NCBI GenBank assembly: GCA_002350705.1
Contig: DEFH01000052.1
Coordinates: 7,531 to 71,530 of the forward strand
DNA length: 64,000 nucleotides
Direction: 5' to 3'
From: Ruminococcaceae bacterium UBA2857
Lineage (GTDB): Bacteria > Bacillota > Clostridia > Oscillospirales > Acutalibacteraceae
A program made the translations under genes and the position numbers. Positions 1-9,216 of the stretch are shown piece after piece; within the stretch, counting starts at the first letter, position 1, and each line of letters opens with the position of its first letter. The notes below the pieces were generated by a model. That model was given only the letters and a program-made list of their open reading frames with translations, was not told the origin of the DNA and ran no database searches.

Positions 1-1486
1 TGCCGATACAGGGAGCTTTCTTTTCGGGAATTTTTTTATCAAAGTCTACTCCCCCACGTTCCTTGCCTTCAAGAAATTTATCGGGGATTTGTGTCGGGTA
101 CCTGCCGGAGAAGCAGGCATCACAGATTCCCGCATTTTTGCAGAAAAGCATTTCATTGAGTTTGTCGGGCGGCAAAAAGCCCAGTGTATCTGCTCCCGTC
201 AGTTCACATATTTCATCAATCGTGTGCTTGACAGCAATGAGTTCTCCTCTTGACGGAATGTCTGTACCATAGAAACACGGCCAGATAAACGGCGGCGAAC
301 TGATACGCAGATGTACTTCTTTGGCACCTGCGTTTCTCAGCATTTTGACAATTCTGTCGCAGGTCGTGCCACGCACGATGGAGTCGTCTATGACAACCAC
401 TCTTTTACCTTCCAAAACGGAACGCAAAGGATTCAGCTTCAGCTTGACACTGTTGGCACGTTCCTTTTGGGTAGGCTTGATAAAGGTTCTGCCGATATAG
501 CCGTTTTTGACAATGCCCTTTTCATACGGAATACCGGATTCCTCGCTGTAACCGATAGCCGCATCAATACCGGATTCCGGTACACCGATGACGATATCGG
601 CTTCAACGGGATATGCTCTGGCAAGGATTCTTCCTGCCTCTTTTCTGGACTGATACACACTGATTCCGTCAATTTCGGAATCGGTTCTTGCAAAGTATAT
701 GTATTCAAATACACAAAGGGATTTTTTGCCCGGTGACGGACAGTTTGTCTTAATGGAACGCATACCATGTTCTTCATCAATCACCACAATTTCACCGGGT
801 TCAATATCCCTGACAAACTCTGCACCGCAGGCTGCCAATGCACAACTTTCCGAGGCAAAGACAACAGAATTTCCGATTTTTCCCATACACAGCGGTCTGA
901 AACCGTGGGGATCACGGGCGGCAATCAGTTTTTTGGGACTCATAACCAGAAGGGAATACGCTCCCTCGATTTGTTTCATGGTCTTTTCAACGGCTTTTTC
1001 AACAGAACCGGCTGTAACTCTTTCTCTTGCAATGAGATAAGCAATAACTTCGGAATCAATGGTTGTCTGGAAAATCGCCCCTCTGTGTTCCAGTTCACGT
1101 CTGATTTCATAGGCATTTGTCAGATTGCCGTTATGGGCAATAGCAAGTGTTCCCTTGAGATAACGCATAACAAGCGGCTGTGAGTTTTCACGCACACTGC
1201 CGCCTGCTGTCGAATACCTTACATGGGAAATCGCCCTCTGTCCTTTCAGACCTTCGAGTACTTCACTGCTGAAAACCTCGCTGACAAGCCCCATATTTTT
1301 ATGGCTGCTGATAACACCCCTGTCATTGACGGCAATGCCGCAGCTTTCCTGACCTCTGTGCTGCAAAGCCAGAAGTCCGTTATAACAGGCATACGCCGGT
1401 GCTATACTGTCATCTCCGTATATCCCGAACACACCGCACTCTTCATGCAGTTCTTCGGAAAAATATTCCTGTGAATCGATACCCAA
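1..1486 (-). CDS. purF: Amidophosphoribosyltransferase (partial, 3' end off the window)
   Basis: First committed step of de novo purine synthesis: PRPP plus glutamine gives 5-phosphoribosylamine. Translating the minus strand gives HEECGVFGIYG close to the N terminus, with the catalytic Cys exposed after propeptide cleavage as in Bacillus-type PurF, then an N-terminal nucleophile glutaminase domain (LQHRGQES, HNGNLTN) and a phosphoribosyltransferase domain with the PRPP loop VVVIDDSIVRGTT. About 495 codons lie in the window, so only a few C-terminal residues are missing; CFSGRYPTQIPD near the edge is typical of the C-terminal region. I place the start at a TTG preceded by GGAGGG about ten bases upstream, because the frame is closed by a TGA three codons earlier. 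It lies about 105 bp downstream of purC on the same strand, probably cotranscribed. Confidence 0.95.
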   Translation of the reverse strand, partial: MGIDSQEYFSEELHEECGVFGIYGDDSIAPAYACYNGLLALQHRGQESCGIAVNDRGVISSHKNMGLVSEVFSSEVLEGLKGQRAISHVRYSTAGGSVRENSQPLVMRYLKGTLAIAHNGNLTNAYEIRRELEHRGAIFQTTIDSEVIAYLIARERVTAGSVEKAVEKTMKQIEGAYSLLVMSPKKLIAARDPHGFRPLCMGKIGNSVVFASESCALAACGAEFVRDIEPGEIVVIDEEHGMRSIKTNCPSPGKKSLCVFEYIYFARTDSEIDGISVYQSRKEAGRILARAYPVEADIVIGVPESGIDAAIGYSEESGIPYEKGIVKNGYIGRTFIKPTQKERANSVKLKLNPLRSVLEGKRVVVIDDSIVRGTTCDRIVKMLRNAGAKEVHLRISSPPFIWPCFYGTDIPSRGELIAVKHTIDEICELTGADTLGFLPPDKLNEMLFCKNAGICDACFSGRYPTQIPDKFLEGKERGGVDFDKKIPEKKAPCIG

Positions 1487-1510
1487 ACGATTTCACCCTC
1501 CATCTTTGAT

Positions 1511-1591
1511 AATGCACAATGCATAATGGACTTCGGACGGCAGGCTTGCCGCAAACATCACAATTATGTATTATGCATTTTTAATTATGAA
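1511..1591. repeat. AT-rich palindromic intergenic repeat, copy 1 (purC-purF gap)
   Basis: The gap between purC and purF holds the 18-mer AATGCACAATGCATAATG (1511-1528) and a matching inverted arm: AATGCATAAT at 1518-1527 pairs with ATTATGCATT at 1570-1579, and a small GC-rich hairpin (CGGCAGGCTTGCCG) sits between the arms. The same 18-mer or its complement recurs at 29534 and 42244. It starts directly after the purC stop codon. It is probably a non-coding dispersed element folding as a hairpin in the purC-purF mRNA. Confidence 0.7.
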
Positions 1592-2305
1592 TTATTTTCC
1601 GAGTCCGATACGCTTCATCATTTCGGCATAAGCCTCTTCTACGCCGCCCAAATCTCTTCTGAAACGGTCTTTGTCAAGTTTCTCATGTGTCTTGATATCC
1701 CAGAAACGGCAGGTATCGGGAGAGATTTCGTCAGCCAGTACGATTTCACCGTCAGCTGTCTTGCCGAATTCCAGTTTGAAGTCAATGAGTTCTACGCCTA
1801 CGCCTGCGAAAAATTCTTTCATATATTCATTGATAGCAAGTGCCATTTTGCTGATGGTATCGACATCTTCCCATGTAGCCGCACCGATGGCTACGGCATG
1901 ATAGGAATTGATCAGAGGATCGCCAAGGGCATCGTCTTTGTAGGAAAATTCCAGAACAGTTGTTTTCAGTTCCGTACCCTCTTCCAGTCCGAGACGCTTT
2001 GCCATTGAGCCTGCTGCCTTGTTTCTGATAATGACCTCAAGAGGAACGATCTTTACTTTTTTCACAACAGTTTCCCTGTCGCTGATTTCCTCTACAAAGT
2101 GTGTATGGATGCCTTTTTCTTCCAGAAGCTTGAACATAAAGTTGGACATTCTGTTATTGACAACACCCTTACCTGTAATGGTACCTTTTTTCAGACCGTT
2201 GAATGCGGTGGCATCATCTTTATACTCTACCATACAATAGTCGGGTTCTGACATGGCATACACCTTTTTTGCCTTACCTTCATACAAAAGCTCTGCTTTT
2301 TCCAT
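1592..2305 (-). CDS. purC: Phosphoribosylaminoimidazole-succinocarboxamide synthase
   Basis: SAICAR synthetase, joining aspartate to CAIR with ATP in purine biosynthesis. The 237-residue length is standard for the stand-alone bacterial enzyme. Visible signatures are the N-terminal [14 protein letters not shown]-binding strand, [16 protein letters not shown] with GS downstream, DPLINSYH, and IDFKLEFGK followed by [13 protein letters not shown]. The start ATG follows a GAGAGGAGC Shine-Dalgarno at good spacing. It heads a minus-strand unit with purF; a SigA promoter lies about 75 bp upstream. No purine riboswitch aptamer is apparent in the short leader. Confidence 0.97.
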   Translation of the reverse strand: MEKAELLYEGKAKKVYAMSEPDYCMVEYKDDATAFNGLKKGTITGKGVVNNRMSNFMFKLLEEKGIHTHFVEEISDRETVVKKVKIVPLEVIIRNKAAGSMAKRLGLEEGTELKTTVLEFSYKDDALGDPLINSYHAVAIGAATWEDVDTISKMALAINEYMKEFFAGVGVELIDFKLEFGKTADGEIVLADEISPDTCRFWDIKTHEKLDKDRFRRDLGGVEEAYAEMMKRIGLGK

Positions 2306-2380
2306 TTTGAACTGCTCCTCTCATTTGCTGCAAAAAATTCATTTCAAACACCGTTCCCAAAAAATAAAACGGTTATTATT

Positions 2381-2409
2381 ATTATACATCTTTATGCCGA
2401 TTTAAGCAA
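2381..2409 (-). promoter_or_regulatory. SigA-type promoter for purC-purF
   Basis: On the minus strand TTGCTT (2409-2404) and TATAAT (2386-2381) are separated by 17 bp. Transcription would begin near 2374, leaving a roughly 70-nt leader that contains a short AACCGTT/AACGGTG stem. Confidence 0.75.
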
Positions 2410-2540
2410 GTTTTTATCCGAGGAAATCTCTTTTTTGACATTTCTTACATATTACAGTTGATTTTTAATAAATTTTCTCTGCTTTTTGAACAAAAAACAA
2501 TATTTATGAATTTTTTCGTTCCAAAACTTGCAAAAAACTA

Positions 2541-2569
2541 TTGATTATTTTGCAGGAGTATGCTAAAAT
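2541..2569 (+). promoter_or_regulatory. SigA-type promoter for gdhA
   Basis: TTGATT (2541-2546), 17-bp spacer, TAAAAT (2564-2569). The resulting leader of about 80 nt contains two small stem-loops (GCAGT-gactg-ACTGC and GTATC-ttattgcag-GATAC). The 343-bp gap between purC and gdhA otherwise holds only AT-rich sequence and the divergent purC promoter. Confidence 0.8.
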
Positions 2570-2646
2570 AGGCGTTGCAGTGACTGACTGCGGAGTATCT
2601 TATTGCAGGATACACAATTTTATCTTCAAATTTTATCTATTTTTAA

Positions 2647-3990
<1,344 letters not shown>

Positions 3991-4027
3991 TTTTCCGGCT
4001 GCCTTCATCATTGATATTATAAAAAGG

Positions 4028-4059
4028 GCTGTACCGACAAAAATCGGTACAGCTTTTTT
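4028..4059 (+). terminator. Rho-independent terminator of gdhA
   Basis: Perfect 10-bp stem GCTGTACCGA / TCGGTACAGC with a six-base loop, followed by six T residues. Confidence 0.95.
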
Positions 4060-4060
4060 G

Positions 4061-4088
4061 TGTCAAAAAACGGTTTCGTGTATATAAT
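4061..4088 (+). promoter_or_regulatory. Possible promoter for the small-protein/spoVM pair
   Basis: TGTCAA (4061-4066) and TATAAT (4083-4088) with a 16-bp spacer. The -35 element is poor. Because spoVM is transcribed by the mother-cell sigma factor SigE in Bacillus, the GTATATAATATA stretch may instead be a SigE-type -10 region; the sequence alone does not decide. Confidence 0.4.
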
Positions 4089-4144
4089 ATAGTGTAAGCC
4101 AATGAAACAGGTGTCCTGCTACTTAATCCAACGAGGTGTTTATC

Positions 4145-4291
4145 ATGAGAAGGTGCATAAGAAACGGAAATATCTTTGCGTTCAGTCTGGGACTGCTTGT
4201 TTCCTGTATCATGCCGGAGTGCTGGCTGGTGGCAGTCATTGCAATCGTTCTTGCCGTCACTGCCGTGGCAGGCTCCCGCTGCTGTAGATGA
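4145..4291 (+). CDS. Small cysteine-rich membrane protein upstream of spoVM
   Basis: A 48-residue frame beginning MRRCIRNGNIF, with one hydrophobic segment at about residues 11-42 and a terminal GSRCCR. A GAGGTG Shine-Dalgarno lies at suitable distance. It ends 14 bp before the SpoVM-like peptide, so the two are probably cotranslated. I do not recognise a characterised family. The charged start, short hydrophobic hairpin or single span, and terminal Cys-Cys suggest a membrane peptide; a link to sporulation is inferred only from the neighbour. Confidence 0.6.
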   Translation: MRRCIRNGNIFAFSLGLLVSCIMPECWLVAVIAIVLAVTAVAGSRCCR

Positions 4292-4305
4292 AAGGGGTTC
4301 AGTTT

Positions 4306-4404
4306 ATGAAAATCGTTGTGGTTGACAATCCGAAATTCTGGGGCTTTATTCTCCGCAGAGTGTTCAAAATCAAAAAACTTCCTCAGCAGCCGATAATTAA
4401 CTGA
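4306..4404 (+). CDS. spoVM: SpoVM-like sporulation peptide
   Basis: A 32-residue peptide starting MKIVVVDNPKFWGFILRRVF. It matches the layout of Bacillus SpoVM (26 residues, MKFYTIKLPKFLGG...): a short strand-like N terminus, the PKF-x-G core with the helix-breaking Pro, then an amphipathic helix rich in Arg and Lys. SpoVM inserts shallowly into the convex forespore membrane and anchors SpoIVA and the coat. Its C terminus is slightly longer than in Bacillus (KKLPQQPIIN). It points to a spore-forming lineage, although no other sporulation genes lie in the window. Confidence 0.75.
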   Translation: MKIVVVDNPKFWGFILRRVFKIKKLPQQPIIN

Positions 4405-4423
4405 ATTTATCTGAAAAATATGT

Positions 4424-4452
4424 TTGAAAATGACGAAGGAGTATGTTATAAT
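4424..4452 (+). promoter_or_regulatory. SigA-type promoter for the PAP2 phosphatase
   Basis: TTGAAA (4424-4429), 17 bp, TATAAT (4447-4452), preceded by TG two bases upstream (extended -10). Confidence 0.85.
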
Positions 4453-4490
4453 GAAGATGACATTTTTGTAACTTAAAAAGGGTGAAAAAT

Positions 4491-5033
4491 ATGCTTGATA
4501 AAATTCAGGCCTGGGACGAAAAAATGCTGCTCAAGCTGACAAAAAAAAGAACTGCTGCTTTGAATAAATTGATGATACTCATTACCACTGTCGGAAATCA
4601 CGGATATGTCTGGTTTGCTTTTTCGGCACCGTTCCTCTTGACAAATCGCTGGCGGCTCACAGGTTTTACAATGTTGCTGGCTCTCTGCTTTACATGGCTC
4701 GGCGGAGAAGTTACCATCAAGCATATTGTCGGAAGAGTCCGTCCCTGCAACAAGTCCTTTGAAGAATATCTGCTGATTGAAAATCCGCCTCATTATTCTT
4801 TTCCCTCAGGACATTCTTCTTCATCCTTTGCCGTTTCCATGGTTATGTTGTTTATGTGTGAACAGCTGTTTGTTCCCGTATTCATTTTTGCGTGTCTCAT
4901 GGCTTTTTCAAGAATGTACCTGCTTGTACATTACCCGACGGATGTCATGGCCGGTGCTGTTTTCGGTATCATCTGCGGCTGTGCTGCCGTTCCGTTGTCT
5001 CCTTATATCCCGTTTTTTGATTTTCAGATTTAA
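4491..5033 (+). CDS. PAP2-family membrane phosphatase
   Basis: A lipid or undecaprenyl-pyrophosphate phosphatase-like enzyme acting at the outer membrane face. The three PAP2 motifs are in order: KHIVGRVRP (KX6RP) around residue 76, PSGH around residue 102, and SRMYLLVHYPTD (SRX5HX3D) around residue 142, so the catalytic His and Asp are intact. Four or five hydrophobic segments surround them. The 180-residue length is typical. The ATG is preferred over a GTG three codons upstream that overlaps the purine-rich ribosome site. The substrate (phosphatidate or C55-PP) cannot be told from sequence. Confidence 0.9.
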   Translation: MLDKIQAWDEKMLLKLTKKRTAALNKLMILITTVGNHGYVWFAFSAPFLLTNRWRLTGFTMLLALCFTWLGGEVTIKHIVGRVRPCNKSFEEYLLIENPPHYSFPSGHSSSSFAVSMVMLFMCEQLFVPVFIFACLMAFSRMYLLVHYPTDVMAGAVFGIICGCAAVPLSPYIPFFDFQI

Positions 5034-5036
5034 TCG

Positions 5037-5071
5037 AAAACCGTATCGGCATATTTTACCGATACGGTTTT
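5037..5071. terminator. Bidirectional terminator between PAP2 gene and the convergent small ORF
   Basis: AAAACCGTATCGG / CCGATACGGTTTT, a 13-bp perfect stem with A-run and T-run flanks. It can serve both convergent genes. Confidence 0.9.
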
Positions 5072-5073
5072 CT

Positions 5074-5337
5074 TTACCTCTGGATATAATCGTAATCTGC
5101 CTGACGGATATATTCTATCATTTCCTTGCGTCCGGCTCGTGTCAGCGGAAAAGTCCTTTCCTCGACAATTTCATCCATGCTTTTTTCATAGCAGAATTCT
5201 CCGTGCCATATCTTTACTGTCATGGTCTCCTCTTTCGGACTCGGAAGAATAATGTAATGAAACAGATAACGGCACTCTGTATAAGGATTGTTGTTTTCAA
5301 ACCACTCTATATTCGGCAGACTGTCACATAATATCAT
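5074..5337 (-). CDS. Small protein of unknown function (87 aa)
   Basis: Starts MILCDSLPNIEWF after a strong AGGAGGGG Shine-Dalgarno; upstream in-frame ATG codons lack a ribosome site. The protein is soluble, rich in aromatic and acidic residues, and ends YDYIQR. I recognise no domain. It is monocistronic, with its own promoter and the shared bidirectional terminator. Confidence 0.7.
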   Translation of the reverse strand: MILCDSLPNIEWFENNNPYTECRYLFHYIILPSPKEETMTVKIWHGEFCYEKSMDEIVEERTFPLTRAGRKEMIEYIRQADYDYIQR

Positions 5338-5373
5338 ATTGCTTTCCCCTCCTGTTCGGAATATTGTATCTGT

Positions 5374-5402
5374 ATTATACATCAAAACAGCGGGGAAGTC
5401 TA
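5374..5402 (-). promoter_or_regulatory. Promoter for the 87-aa unknown protein
   Basis: TAGACT (5402-5397), 17 bp, TATAAT (5379-5374) on the minus strand. The -35 is weak and the -10 is consensus. Confidence 0.6.
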
Positions 5403-5429
5403 TGAAAAAATTGTTCAAAAAAATAACAT

Positions 5430-5458
5430 TTGAATATTACGGGATACTGTGTTATAAT
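5430..5458 (+). promoter_or_regulatory. SigA-type promoter for the 207-aa membrane protein
   Basis: TTGAAT (5430-5435), 17 bp, TATAAT (5453-5458). Confidence 0.85.
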
Positions 5459-5493
5459 AAACAGGAAATTTGCTCAAAAGGAGTCGAAAATCC

Positions 5494-6117
5494 ATGGAAC
5501 AGGTTATGCAGATAGGAAAAATGGGAAATTATTCCGAACAAATCGTCAAAAGAAAAATGTCTCCCACGAGGTTAACAGGTCTCATTGCAGGATTGGTGAT
5601 GACGGTCTTAGTTATGTTCGTCAGTATCTATCTTTCGGGTACATTCGGATGGTTAGTGCCGATTGCATTGCTTTGTATTGCTTTCGGTGGGTATATGATC
5701 TACTACTTGATTAAAAATGCCGGCATTGAATATGAATATACCTTTGTCGTGGGCGAAATGAGAATAGATCGTATCAAAGGAAAGTCCAAAAGAAAAAAAC
5801 TGACGGTCTTTGATGTCAAAGCCATTGACGACATCGGAAAATTCATTGACCATGAAACAGGCAAAAAAACGATTGATGTCTCCAAACAGGAACTTGTCCT
5901 CCACGCTGCCGAAGATGATGAAAGATCGGACACTTATTATATGCTGATCCACGACAAAGTAAGAGAAAAACACGCTCTGCTGCTGTTTACCCCCAACGAA
6001 AGAACTCTCAGCATGATACAGCCCTGTCTTTCCGTAGAGCTTAAAAAGAAATTTCTCAAAATGAAGCATGACGAGGAAAATGCCCAAAAACAGGCTGTCA
6101 AAACCGTTACGGAATAA
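5494..6117 (+). CDS. Two-TM membrane protein with cytosolic C-terminal domain (DUF6106-like)
   Basis: About 207 residues. A short cytosolic N terminus (YSEQIVKRKM) is followed by two adjacent membrane spans (roughly residues 28-75) and a charged domain starting EYEYTFVVGEMRIDRIKGKSK. The layout and the SEQIVKRK opening recall the uncharacterised DUF6106 family of Clostridia; this is a family impression from memory, not a search. The ATG follows AAAGGAG by about ten bases; a TTG eight codons upstream overlaps that site. Function unknown. The gene is alone, between its own promoter and terminator. Confidence 0.75.
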   Translation: MEQVMQIGKMGNYSEQIVKRKMSPTRLTGLIAGLVMTVLVMFVSIYLSGTFGWLVPIALLCIAFGGYMIYYLIKNAGIEYEYTFVVGEMRIDRIKGKSKRKKLTVFDVKAIDDIGKFIDHETGKKTIDVSKQELVLHAAEDDERSDTYYMLIHDKVREKHALLLFTPNERTLSMIQPCLSVELKKKFLKMKHDEENAQKQAVKTVTE

Positions 6118-6122
6118 TCACA

Positions 6123-6154
6123 AGGTCTCCCCGAAAACAAATCGGAGAGACCTT
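6123..6154 (+). terminator. Rho-independent terminator
   Basis: AAGGTCTCCCCGA / TCGGAGAGACCTT (one bulge) followed by a T-rich tract. Confidence 0.85.
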
Positions 6155-6176
6155 TTATTTTTTCGGAAAATTCAAA

Positions 6177-6205
6177 TTGCATTGCAGAAAGGATTGTGTT
6201 ACAAT
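6177..6205 (+). promoter_or_regulatory. SigA-type promoter for nnrD
   Basis: TTGCAT (6177-6182), 17 bp, TACAAT (6200-6205). Confidence 0.75.
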
Positions 6206-6256
6206 GATTGGGATAGAAATTCATACGGGTTATATTTCCGTAAGGGAGGTTTTTTT

Positions 6257-7774
6257 ATGATCGTAGCAGAAAGCTCGGAAATGAGAACAATGGAGGATAT
6301 TACAGCAAGCTGCGGTATTCCTATGTCATCTTTGATGGAAAAAGCAGGTCAGGGTGTGGCTGAGCTGGCAGGCAGGCTCATCAAGGAAAAACAACTGAAA
6401 AACATCTGTATTGTCTGCGGTACCGGCAATAATGGCGGTGACGGTTTTGTGACGGCAAGACTGCTTTGTGAACAGTGCGGCGTGTGTGTGATACTGGCAG
6501 ACGGTTTTCCAAAAACAGAGCTGGCTCAGACAAATTTCAGTATTCTGCCGCCCTCTGTCGAGGTGCATGAGTTCAGTGAGCATATCTATGAATCCATTGA
6601 AAAACTCAAACAGGCGGATATGATTATTGATGCCGTTTACGGTATCGGATTCCATAACGCATTAAAGCCCAATGTCGGTGAATTAATCGGCTACTGCAAC
6701 GAAAACAAACACGCTGTAAAAATTGCCGTAGATGTTCCCAGCGGTATTCTCTGCGACAGCGGCAGCATTATTACAACCTGTTTCCATGCCGATTATACGG
6801 TGTCTTTCACGGCACTTAAACCGCTCCATGTATTATATCCGTCAATGGATTTCTGCGGAGAACTGTCCGTTGTGGATGTCGGAATTCCGAAAAATATCTT
6901 CGATAACTGCAACTATATCATGAAAACAACGGATGAATTTATTCAACAGAATCCTATCCGTCCCAGAAGAAAATCTGCTCACAAAGGCACAAACGGCACA
7001 TTGCTTGCCGTATGCGGCAGCTATGGCATGGCAGGTGCCGCTATGCTGGCCGGAGAGGCGGCTTTGCGTACAGGTGTCGGACTGCTCAAAATGGCGGTTC
7101 CCCGTTCCGTCTATCCGATTGTGGCACAAAAACTCACAGAAGCCGTTTTCATGCCTCTGGAACAGACCACTGACGGCAAAATCAACTTCAAGGAATACAA
7201 CAGGATTTTATTTGAATCCGTGGAAAGTGCCAGTGCCATATTAATCGGCTGCGGTATGGGTATCAATGACGGACTTAAACAAATGATGTCGATGCTCGTG
7301 GAAAACTCCACCAAACCAATGGTGATTGACGCTGACGGTCTGAACTGTCTCTGCGGCAATATTGATATTCTGCGGAGAGCAGCCGCTCCGATTATTATCA
7401 CACCCCACCCCGGCGAAATGGCAAAACTGATTAACAGCGATATTCAGACCATTCAAGCCTATCGTTATGACGTTGCCAAGGATTTTGCACAGGAATACCG
7501 TGTCACAGTGGTTCTCAAAGGTGCCGATACCATCATTGCCACTCCCGAAGGCAAGGTTTATGTCAATCTCACAGGCAACAACGGCATGGCAAAAGGCGGC
7601 AGCGGTGATGTTCTGGCAGGCATGATGTCCTCTTTGCTGGCTCAGGGACTCAGCACGGAAAAAGCAGCGGCTTATGCCGTCTACTATCATGGCATAGCCG
7701 GCGACAAATGTGCGGAAAAATTATCTGTCCGTACCATGCTCCCGTCTGACCTCATCAAAGAAATTGATTTCTGA
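6257..7774 (+). CDS. nnrD: Bifunctional NAD(P)HX epimerase/dehydratase
   Basis: Repairs hydrated NADH and NADPH. The N-terminal YjeF_N domain (about residues 1-205) epimerises the R and S hydrates (GTGNNGGDGF, DAVYGIGF, AVDVPSGI). The C-terminal ribokinase-like ADP-dependent dehydratase spans about 220-505 (KGTNGTLLAVCGSYGMAGAAMLAG, VIDADGLNCL, TPHPGEMAKL, GNNGMAKGGSGDVLAG). At 505 residues it matches the fused bacterial form. The ATG follows AAGGGAGG. The upstream neighbour is unrelated and has its own terminator. The downstream lipoprotein begins inside this gene's terminator. Confidence 0.96.
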   Translation: MIVAESSEMRTMEDITASCGIPMSSLMEKAGQGVAELAGRLIKEKQLKNICIVCGTGNNGGDGFVTARLLCEQCGVCVILADGFPKTELAQTNFSILPPSVEVHEFSEHIYESIEKLKQADMIIDAVYGIGFHNALKPNVGELIGYCNENKHAVKIAVDVPSGILCDSGSIITTCFHADYTVSFTALKPLHVLYPSMDFCGELSVVDVGIPKNIFDNCNYIMKTTDEFIQQNPIRPRRKSAHKGTNGTLLAVCGSYGMAGAAMLAGEAALRTGVGLLKMAVPRSVYPIVAQKLTEAVFMPLEQTTDGKINFKEYNRILFESVESASAILIGCGMGINDGLKQMMSMLVENSTKPMVIDADGLNCLCGNIDILRRAAAPIIITPHPGEMAKLINSDIQTIQAYRYDVAKDFAQEYRVTVVLKGADTIIATPEGKVYVNLTGNNGMAKGGSGDVLAGMMSSLLAQGLSTEKAAAYAVYYHGIAGDKCAEKLSVRTMLPSDLIKEIDF

Positions 7775-7782
7775 TTCATAAC

Positions 7783-7837
7783 CCCCCTGTTTTCTGCATA
7801 ATTATCATTATCAGATGAAACAGGGGGAAGTTTTTTT
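7783..7837 (+). terminator. Terminator hairpin overlapping the next gene's ribosome site
   Basis: CCCCCTGTTT (7783-7792) pairs with AAACAGGGGG (7818-7827), followed by AAG and seven T residues. The 3' arm is also the only Shine-Dalgarno-like sequence for the lipoprotein whose TTG start sits at the end of the T-run. Confidence 0.8.
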
Positions 7838-8318
7838 GAAAAAAATTGTTTTAACAGTCATTTCCGTGCTTGTGATTGTACTGTTTGCGTCATGCAGTGA
7901 AAATATCAGGATTCCCGAAGTCTCTACTGCTGTGGACGGTGATGCGGCGGTCACTTACAACGGAACAGATTATCTGTGCCATATCACCTATGTCAATAAC
8001 CGTACGGCTTCCGTGGAGCTGCAATCACCTGACAGTCTCAAAGGACTGACGTTCCGCAGAACACAGGACGGACAATCCTTTGCCTTAAACAAACTCCTCT
8101 GCAAAAGTTCCTGTTTTCGTTTCGGTGAAAGCTGTATCGGAACACAGATTATGCAGCTCTTTGACGGCATTAAACCGGATCGTATCAAATTTGTCTCCCA
8201 AAAAGGCGAACTCTTTCTTTTTTCGGCAAAAGACAACACTGCCATGACATTTCTGACGGACAGTGAGGGACATATCAAAACTCTTTCCGCTCCCAATCTG
8301 ACAATTGATTTCCCGTAA
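7836..8318 (+). CDS. Small lipoprotein of unknown function
   Basis: Residues 1-20 form a lipoprotein signal: two Lys, a hydrophobic core, and the lipobox LFASC with Cys at residue 20. The mature domain is about 140 residues of beta-rich sequence (AAVTYNGTDYLCHI, KGLTFRR), with no family I recognise. I place the start at the TTG following AGGGGGAAG. An in-frame ATG seven codons upstream lies inside the preceding terminator and would disrupt the signal peptide. It ends in a 12-bp hairpin lacking a U-run. Confidence 0.75.
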   Translation: MKKIVLTVISVLVIVLFASCSENIRIPEVSTAVDGDAAVTYNGTDYLCHITYVNNRTASVELQSPDSLKGLTFRRTQDGQSFALNKLLCKSSCFRFGESCIGTQIMQLFDGIKPDRIKFVSQKGELFLFSAKDNTAMTFLTDSEGHIKTLSAPNLTIDFP

Positions 8319-8325
8319 TTTTCTC

Positions 8326-8360
8326 CGGCTCCCTCCTGTTATTGCAACGGGAGGGAGCCG
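8326..8360 (+). terminator. Hairpin after the lipoprotein gene
   Basis: CGGCTCCCTCC / GGAGGGAGCCG, an 11-bp GC-rich stem followed by TAAATTATG. There is no clear U-run, so termination strength is uncertain. Confidence 0.6.
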
Positions 8361-8369
8361 TAAATTATG

Positions 8370-8398
8370 TTGACAAAATCAGGCGATAATAGTAAAAT
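8370..8398 (+). promoter_or_regulatory. Consensus promoter of the TelA/VWA operon
   Basis: TTGACA (8370-8375), 17 bp, TAAAAT (8393-8398). Confidence 0.9.
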
Positions 8399-8431
8399 AT
8401 GAGTAAAGTGTTTTGGAAAGGAGACACAATC

Positions 8432-9199
8432 TTGTCTAAAAAACAAATCATCAGACTCATCCTGCTGAATCTGGGAATTATCCTGCTGAATGTGATTCTA
8501 TTTTCCAGAGGTCTGGTCGGTCTGACACTTGGTGAAAATATCCTTGCCACTGCGTTCGGTATTACCGTTATTGTTATGAGTATCGTTGCATTTTTCTGGG
8601 GCAACAGCTCCCTGCTTTTCAAAAAACAGGCACCTGTTCTCTATATCGGCACCGAACAACTGACCAACGAAAAGGATTATCTCGAGGCTCTGGAAGAAAA
8701 ACGGGATAAAAAAATCTTTATCAAAGACATCAATACCGTGATGGAACAAATCTCCCGCATACGCTCACGAAATGAATCTCTTGATACGATTCTCAAACAG
8801 CATTTTTCTCCGCAGGAAATGACTTCTGTCCGTTTCCGCATGGTGATTGATTCCGTCAATGAACTTTTTTACGGAAACGTCAAAAAAATGCTCAACAGAA
8901 TCTCTATCTTTGATGACAGAGATTATAATGTGATTGTCTATAAACTCAGATATTCCACTGTCACACTCTCTCCCCAAGAATCACAGACCCTGCAGAACAG
9001 ACTGGCTGTCTATCAGGAACATCTGGATTATATTCACAATCTCATTGAAATGAATGAAGAAATCATCGTCAAGCTCGACAGACTTTTGTTGGAGATTTCC
9101 AAACTGGACGACTTCGACGAAAACAATATCGAAAAAACAGAGGCAATCCGTGAAATGAATGATTTGATCCGGCAGACCAAATTTTATAAGCAGCAATAA
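8432..9199 (+). CDS. Membrane protein of the TelA operon (XpaC-like by position)
   Basis: 255 residues. Two N-terminal membrane spans (about residues 5-60) are followed by a long cytosolic alpha-helical, coiled-coil-like domain rich in Glu, Lys and Ile. I use TTG after AAAGGAG; the ATG 11 codons upstream overlaps the -10 element, so it would not lie in the transcript. In other Firmicutes an XpaC-type protein commonly accompanies TelA, and this gene holds that position, but I cannot confirm the homology. First gene of a four-gene operon. Confidence 0.65.
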   Translation: MSKKQIIRLILLNLGIILLNVILFSRGLVGLTLGENILATAFGITVIVMSIVAFFWGNSSLLFKKQAPVLYIGTEQLTNEKDYLEALEEKRDKKIFIKDINTVMEQISRIRSRNESLDTILKQHFSPQEMTSVRFRMVIDSVNELFYGNVKKMLNRISIFDDRDYNVIVYKLRYSTVTLSPQESQTLQNRLAVYQEHLDYIHNLIEMNEEIIVKLDRLLLEISKLDDFDENNIEKTEAIREMNDLIRQTKFYKQQ

Positions 9200-9216
9200 A
9201 GAAAGGGGCTGTATGC

